Assembly (NCBI RefSeq): GCF_030373545.1
Contig: NZ_JAUDCO010000004.1
Location: 186,001-250,000, forward strand
DNA: 64,000 bases
Direction of reading: 5' to 3'
From: Collinsella tanakaei
Lineage (GTDB): Bacteria; Actinomycetota; Coriobacteriia; Coriobacteriales; Coriobacteriaceae
Numbering within the stretch: the first letter of the stretch is position 1; each line of letters opens with the position of its first letter. The notes under the pieces were generated by a model. That model was not told the origin of the DNA, ran no database searches, and saw only the letters and a list, made by a program, of their open reading frames with translations. Positions 59,884 through 64,000 of the stretch are shown here, one piece after another. A program made the translations under genes and the position numbers.

Positions 59884-60708
59884 ATGCGTATCGAGACCAT
59901 CGAGCTGCCGGAATCGGGCTACGGCGACAAGACCCCTGCGCTCACGGCGTATCTGCAGGACAACATTCCCGCGCAGGCCGGCCGCCTGCGCCCCGCCGCG
60001 ATCGTCTGCCCGGGAGGCGGGTATCACATGTGTTCGCCGCGCGAAGGGGAGCCTGTCGCCCTCGAGCTCGCGTCCCGCGGCTTTCAGGTCTTCACGCTCG
60101 ATTACACCGTGCTCGACGAGTCCGATGCCGCGTCGGGCCGTACGCTGATGCCGTATCCGCTGTACGACCTGGCGCACGCCGTGGCGCTCGTGCGCGACCG
60201 GGCGGAAGCGTGGTCGGTGGACGAGGATCGTATCGTCTTGTTCGGGTTCTCGGCGGGCGGGCACCTCTGCGCGGCGTACTCCTCGCTATCGCGCCGCCGG
60301 TCCTTTGCGTGGGACCTCGGCCTTTCGTGCCGCGATCTGTCCGTGTCCGCTCAGGTGCTCGGCTACCCCGTCATCGATTTCTCCTGCGGTTGGCCGGGCG
60401 ACGACGTCTACGAGCGCGCCCTGTGCGAGCCGGGCGAGCTGACGGCGGTGCAGGGGATGGTGGACGACGATACGCCGCGGACGTTCATCTGGCATACGGC
60501 CGAAGACGGGTTCGTTCCGGTTATCAACACCCTTCGCTATGCGGAAGCGCTCGCAGGGGCTGGCGTCGACTTCGATTGCCATATCTTCCATCGGGGCAAA
60601 CACGGTCTCTCGCTTGCCACCGACCAGACCGGCGTCGACGACGAGCACCGCGACGAGCATGTCGCCCACTGGCTCGATCTGGCGATCGAGTGGCTGTCCC
60701 GTGCCTGA
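59884..60708 (+). CDS. Alpha/beta hydrolase, acetyl-esterase-like
   Basis: A 274-residue esterase. AAIVCPGGGYHMCSPREGEP gives the oxyanion motif, DRIVLFGFSAGGHLCAAYSS the nucleophile elbow with serine near residue 121, TFIWHTAEDGFVPV the acid, and FHRGKHGLSLA the histidine. It resembles xylan/acetyl esterases of the BD-FAE type. The start has GAAAGGACC upstream. It has no signal peptide. It differs from the hydrolase at 497 in carrying the complete GGGY motif. The substrate is unknown. Confidence 0.85.
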   Translation: MRIETIELPESGYGDKTPALTAYLQDNIPAQAGRLRPAAIVCPGGGYHMCSPREGEPVALELASRGFQVFTLDYTVLDESDAASGRTLMPYPLYDLAHAVALVRDRAEAWSVDEDRIVLFGFSAGGHLCAAYSSLSRRRSFAWDLGLSCRDLSVSAQVLGYPVIDFSCGWPGDDVYERALCEPGELTAVQGMVDDDTPRTFIWHTAEDGFVPVINTLRYAEALAGAGVDFDCHIFHRGKHGLSLATDQTGVDDEHRDEHVAHWLDLAIEWLSRA

Positions 60709-60719
60709 CGTGACGAGGA

Positions 60720-60756
60720 CAGCGACAAGATGGTGCCAGGTACAATCTTGTCGCTG
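60720..60756. repeat. REP-like CGACAAG...CTTGTCG repeat, copy 6
   Basis: CAGCGACAAGAT (60720-60731) and ATCTTGTCGCTG (60745-60756) are a perfect 12-bp inverted pair around GGTGCCAGGTACA. This is the most complete copy. Confidence 0.9.
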
Positions 60757-60777
60757 GCGAGCGGGGAGGCGAGACAC

Positions 60778-61167
60778 GTGTACCAGCTGACCGATGAGGA
60801 ATTCGACCGTGTGGTGGAGGACGCGCTCGCGGCGTTTCCCGACCGGTTCATCGAGGCGTTTGAGAACGTGGCGATCGTCGTCGCAGACGAGCCGACCCCG
60901 CACCAGCTTCGCTCGATCGGTCGGACCGAGGCGGAGTCAAGGGGCTCGGAGCTTCTCGGCCTCTACGAGGGGGTGCCTTTGACCGAGCGCGGGTTCGGGT
61001 ACGGCGATGGGGAAGTGCCCGACGTCATCTCGATCTTCAAGGGACCCCACGAGCGGTGCTTCGCGACGCGCGAGGGGCTTGTCGAGCAGATACGCAAGAC
61101 CGTGGTGCACGAGGTGGGGCACTATTTCGGCAACGACGAGGAGACCCTGCGCGCCATGGGGTACTGA
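60778..61167 (+). CDS. Minimal zinc metallopeptidase (PF06262-like)
   Basis: A 129-residue protein starting with GTG at 60778 behind GGGGAGGCG. YQLTDEEFDRVVEDALAAFP and FENVAIVVADEP are conserved starts; VVHEVGHYFGND is the HExxHxxG zinc motif. This family of compact zincins resembles the catalytic core of metalloproteases (minigluzincins) but its target is unknown. It begins 21 bases after a REP-like repeat. An upstream ATG would lie inside that repeat and has no ribosome site. Confidence 0.85.
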   Translation: MYQLTDEEFDRVVEDALAAFPDRFIEAFENVAIVVADEPTPHQLRSIGRTEAESRGSELLGLYEGVPLTERGFGYGDGEVPDVISIFKGPHERCFATREGLVEQIRKTVVHEVGHYFGNDEETLRAMGY

Positions 61168-61209
61168 TGCATGCCGCCCGCGCGGGAGCCGAGGTCGGCG
61201 CTGCGCGCG

Positions 61210-61587
61210 TCAGCTCTCGGCGTCACGGGGCGCCGCCCAGGGCTGGATGATGCCCGCGGGGAAGGCGGCAAACGCGATGCCGATCGCCGTGGCGCCCTCG
61301 CTTTCATGAAGGCAGACCTGGTGCAGGCCGTAGACCGCCAGCACGCAGGCGAGCGCCGTCTCGACGAAGATCCATACGCCCGCAACGAGCACGTTGGGTG
61401 ACAGGAAGGGATGCCGGGAGGGCAGCTTTCCGAGCTCGCGGTAGACGTGCATCATGAACGCGGTCCTGAGGCCGGCCGACAGGCAGGCTGCGCCGAACGT
61501 CACCAAGGTGAACGGTGTTCCCGAGACATAGGCGAACGCGGCGGCGGCAGCGACCAGCGCATAGACGACGGTGAGTATCCAGACCAT
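61210..61587 (-). CDS. Small membrane protein, unknown
   Basis: A 125-residue protein with three to four hydrophobic segments: ILTVVYALVAAAAAFAYVSG, LVTFGAACLSAGLRTAFMMH, VLVAGVWIFVETALACVLAV and IGIAFAAFPAGIIQP. No recognised domain. The start has AGGGAGC upstream. It is monocistronic and convergent with the metallopeptidase gene. Confidence 0.7.
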   Translation of the reverse strand: MVWILTVVYALVAAAAAFAYVSGTPFTLVTFGAACLSAGLRTAFMMHVYRELGKLPSRHPFLSPNVLVAGVWIFVETALACVLAVYGLHQVCLHESEGATAIGIAFAAFPAGIIQPWAAPRDAES

Positions 61588-61711
61588 GGTGCTCCCTGGG
61601 CACGCCGACGCGGGCGCCGGCGGTAACGAGGCGGGTAGATCAGCGACTTATTCTACGCGCGCCGCGCCGCGGGGGAACTGTTCTGCGTACCAGCCCTCAG
61701 GTCCGCCGGCG

Positions 61712-61743
61712 CCAAAAAGAGAGCGCCGATGAACGACGCCCTC
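61712..61743 (-). terminator. Terminator of homoserine dehydrogenase
   Basis: On the minus strand GAGGGCG (61743-61737) pairs with CGCTCTC (about 61726-61720), followed by TTTTTGGC. Confidence 0.75.
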
Positions 61744-61772
61744 CTTGTGTTCTCTATGCCGAGTGCCCTTGT

Positions 61773-63110
61773 CTACTCGTTTGCCTCGGCGCCTTCAGCC
61801 CATGCGTCGACATCCTCGATGCGGATGATGCTCGCCACCGACGCCACGGCGTCGAGCGCTTCGAGCTCGGCACGGGCGGCGGCCATGTCGCGCTCGGAGG
61901 CCGTGTGGGTGAGCAGTACCACGGAGCAGCGGGATCCGTCGCCGTCCTGAAGCTGGTTGATCTGCGAGATCGAGATGTTGTGCCGCGCGAAGACGTCCAT
62001 GATCGGCAGGAGCGTGCCCACGCGGTCGACGACGACCAGGCGGATGTAGTAGCGCGTGGCGAGCTCGTCGATGGAACGCAGCGGCAGCACGCGTCCGAAG
62101 GGCTCGATCTCGGCCTTGGGGCCGGGCGTATGGCTGATGGCGTCGGCGAGCTCGAGCACATCGCCCACCACGGCGCTCGCGGTGGGGAAGGAGCCCGCGC
62201 CGGCACCGTAGAACATGGTCTCGCCCACGGCGTCGCCCACCACGTAGACGGCGTTCATGGCGCCGTTCACGCCGGCGAGCATGTGGCTGGACGGAATCAT
62301 CGTGGGATGCACGCGCACGTCCACGCCGTCGGCCGTGTTGCGCGCGATGCCGAGCAGCTTGACCGTGTAGCCGAGGCTGGCGGCCTGCTCGATGTCGGCT
62401 GCGGATACGTTGCGGATGCCCTCCTGGAACACGTCATCGGTGGTGACGCGCGTGTGGAAGGCGATGGACGAGAGGATGGCCACCTTGCTCGCCGCGTCGA
62501 AGCCGTCCACGTCGGCGGTGGGGTCCGCCTCGGCGTAGCCCAGGCGCTGCGCGTCGGCGAGCACCTCGGCGAAGTCGAGGCCCTCGCTGGCCATGCGGGA
62601 CAGGATGTAGTTGGTGGTGCCGTTCAGGATGCCGGCGACGGTGAGGATCTCATTGCCCACCAGCGCGTGCTCGAGCGCGTTGACGATGGGGATACCGCCG
62701 CCCGCCGCCGCTTCGCAGCGGATCTGGACGTGGTGTTCGGAGGCGAGGCGGCCCAAGCGCTCCACGTGCCGGCCGAGCAGGGCCTTGTTGGCCGACACCA
62801 CGTGCTTGCCGCTCGTGAGCGCCGCCTCGAAGATCTCGGTGGCGGGATGCTCGCCGCCGATGAGCTCGATGACGATGTCGATATCGGGGTCGGCGACCAC
62901 GTCATGCCAGTCAGGGGTGAAGGCCTCGTCGGGCAGCCCCAGCTCGCGCGCACGCTCGGGTTCGAGGGCGCAGGCGCGCTTGATGCGCAGGTCGATGCCG
63001 TAGGCGGACAGGTACTCCTCGCGATGGCGGCCGATGACGCGCGCAACGCCTCCGCCCACGGTTCCCAAGCCGATGAGGCCGACGTTCACGGTGCGTGCTG
63101 AGCTGGTCAT
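61773..63110 (-). CDS. hom: Homoserine dehydrogenase with ACT domain
   Basis: A 445-residue enzyme reducing aspartate semialdehyde to homoserine for threonine, methionine and isoleucine. NVGLIGLGTVGGGVARV is the NAD(P) loop; VVSANKALLG and AGILNGTTNYILSRM lie in the catalytic domain; GYAEADPTADVDGFDAASKV holds catalytic acidic residues and lysine. Residues about 360-445 form an ACT domain (RLVVVDRVGTLLPIMDVFA) for feedback control by an amino acid, probably threonine. The start has GAGGAGC upstream. Length fits the usual 430-450. It is monocistronic here, without thrC or thrB next to it. Confidence 0.95.
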   Translation of the reverse strand: MTSSARTVNVGLIGLGTVGGGVARVIGRHREEYLSAYGIDLRIKRACALEPERARELGLPDEAFTPDWHDVVADPDIDIVIELIGGEHPATEIFEAALTSGKHVVSANKALLGRHVERLGRLASEHHVQIRCEAAAGGGIPIVNALEHALVGNEILTVAGILNGTTNYILSRMASEGLDFAEVLADAQRLGYAEADPTADVDGFDAASKVAILSSIAFHTRVTTDDVFQEGIRNVSAADIEQAASLGYTVKLLGIARNTADGVDVRVHPTMIPSSHMLAGVNGAMNAVYVVGDAVGETMFYGAGAGSFPTASAVVGDVLELADAISHTPGPKAEIEPFGRVLPLRSIDELATRYYIRLVVVDRVGTLLPIMDVFARHNISISQINQLQDGDGSRCSVVLLTHTASERDMAAARAELEALDAVASVASIIRIEDVDAWAEGAEANE

Positions 63111-63539
63111 AGGGTGCTCCTCTCGAGTCGTGTGCCGCGTGTCCGTCGCCGGCACGCGGGCAGCGTGCGCGGGTCGCACGGATGGACCGTCCTGGGGTGC
63201 CGGTCGATGCATAAGACAGCGGGGCCATCCCGCTGTATGCCAGCATGCATGGTATCCCGCCTGACCTGCGCGGGGCGTCGTTGTGCGTAACAGAGATGTA
63301 ACACGTTCGTCGAGGAGACGATGCATAAACAAAACTGCAGGTCGACTTTAGTAAGCATGAGTGCCGACCTGCGGAAGAGCCGTCTTACGCCAATTGCCAC
63401 CTTACCTTTTTTCCATAAAACGGTTAAGGTAAAACGACCCACCTGCTACGGATCCGCGGGGGAAGCGCGCATATCCGTACGGTGGTCATTCCATATATCG
63501 CCAGCGAATACGCCTGGCCGCACGTGAGAGGAGAGCCGC
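63111..63539. other. Intergenic leader between hom and a binding-protein gene
   Basis: No gene is seen. An 8-bp stem GCAGGTCG/CGACCTGC (63337-63344 with 63365-63372) and a second dyad TTACCTT/AAGGTAA (63402-63408 with 63426-63432, loop rich in T and A) suggest a structured or regulated leader for the downstream gene. It matches no riboswitch class that I know. TTGCCA at 63394-63399 could be a -35. Confidence 0.45.
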
Positions 63540-64000
63540 ATGTCGAGCCTCACCGGTAAATTCAATCCTGTCGTCAGCCGCAGGAGCGTTGTTGCAGGTC
63601 TAGCGGGTCTGGGGGCGGCAGGCATCATCGCCGGTTGCTCCAACGGCGACGACGCTGCATCCGAGGGCAGCTCCTCTGCGGGCTCCGCGTCCGGCGCCAC
63701 CATCAAGATCGGTGGCATCGGCCCCACCACCGGCGCCGCTGCCATCTACGGCAACGCCGTCATGAACGGCGCCCAGATCGCCGTCGACGAGATCAACGCC
63801 GAGGGTGGCGACATCCAGTTCGAGCTCAACTTCCAGGACGACGAGAACGACGCCGAGAAGTCGGTCAACGCCTACAACAACCTCAAGGACTGGGGTATGC
63901 AGATCCTCGTGGGCACCGTCACCACCACGCCGTGCGTCGCCGTGTCCGCTGAGACCAACGCCGACAACATGTTCCAGATCACCCCGTCCGGCTCGTCGAC
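63540..64000 (+). CDS. Branched-chain amino-acid-type binding lipoprotein (5' part)
   Basis: The first 153 codons of a lipoprotein; the gene runs off the window. The signal has a twin-arginine-like SRRSVVAGLAGLGAAG and a lipobox ending in AGC, with cysteine near residue 33. A serine/glycine linker follows, then the periplasmic-binding type-1 fold: IKIGGIGPTTGAAAIYG, VMNGAQIAVDEINAEGG and ILVGTVTTTPCVAVSAETN. This matches LivJ/LivK-type proteins that feed leucine, isoleucine and valine to an ABC importer. GAGGAGAG precedes the ATG. Permease genes are expected downstream, outside the window. Confidence 0.88.
   Translation, partial: MSSLTGKFNPVVSRRSVVAGLAGLGAAGIIAGCSNGDDAASEGSSSAGSASGATIKIGGIGPTTGAAAIYGNAVMNGAQIAVDEINAEGGDIQFELNFQDDENDAEKSVNAYNNLKDWGMQILVGTVTTTPCVAVSAETNADNMFQITPSGSS

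Noticed and set aside
63111-63539. The leader of the last gene as a known riboswitch (glycine, lysine, T-box).
   Set aside because: The core sequences of these classes are not present.
1-64000. rRNA, tRNA, CRISPR, prophage or insertion-sequence transposase genes.
   Set aside because: Read through on both strands without finding any that could be supported.

Overview
The window reads as chromosomal DNA of a high-GC, obligately anaerobic Gram-positive bacterium, most likely a Coriobacteriia member close to Collinsella. This is inferred from the overall gene style and not from a marker gene: there is no rRNA or tRNA gene in the window. Supporting features are strong AGGAGG ribosome sites, GC-rich codons, a reverse rubrerythrin and a FeoA-FeoB fusion, a lactate dehydrogenase with a ferredoxin-carrying Etf, a complete fructose PTS operon, and Tat-like lipoprotein signals.

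Layout. 0.5-7 kb: an alpha/beta hydrolase faces two tandem aconitase-superfamily hydratases followed by a LysR regulator. 7-13.4 kb: FeoAB, a cysteine hydrolase, an alanine-type aminotransferase fused to an XRE DNA-binding domain, and a winged-helix protein with an RGG tail. 13.5-17 kb: a repeat-rich gap, a CmpB-family membrane protein, a small membrane protein and a second LysR gene, with related TCGTCAA palindromes. 17-21.2 kb: a two-gene operon of a solute-binding lipoprotein and a very large MscS channel with two Cache-like sensor regions. 21.8-26 kb: reverse rubrerythrin, a frameshifted ParE-like gene, a DUF5131 protein, and a HNH endonuclease coupled to peptide deformylase. 26-34 kb: EFR1-type ferredoxin, secreted lipase-like enzyme, HIRAN and DUF2130 proteins, a GH2 glycosidase and an amidotransferase-less GMP synthase. 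34-36.3 kb: an SOS-type promoter, a truncated YhcG-like gene, tRNA-dihydrouridine synthase and a YitT remnant. 36.4-43 kb: phosphatase, secreted nuclease, a PurF-like protein without its catalytic cysteine, TrmL, a deformylase-like protein without its catalytic glutamate, VanZ-RDD and DUF554 proteins. 43.3-50.8 kb: lactate dehydrogenase with EtfBA, AzlCD, a cyclase-family hydrolase and a nucleotidyltransferase/HTH pair. 51-64 kb: fruR-fruK-fruA, a Phd/ParE pair, purL, an esterase, a minimal zinc metallopeptidase, homoserine dehydrogenase and the start of a branched-chain amino-acid binding protein.

How the parts fit: metabolism is fermentative, with fructose uptake, lactate oxidation through flavin electron transfer, iron uptake, purine synthesis and scavenging by secreted lipase, nuclease and glycosidase. 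The intergenic DNA is unusually rich in inverted repeats: six REP-like copies with a CGACAAG...CTTGTCG frame, a 44-bp perfect inverted repeat beside FeoAB, and four palindromic elements of 125-152 bp. The best candidates for undescribed biology are the binding-protein/Cache-MscS operon, the XRE-aminotransferase fusion with its own operator array and internal start, the coupled HNH-deformylase pair, and the catalytic-residue-free paralogues of deformylase and PurF.
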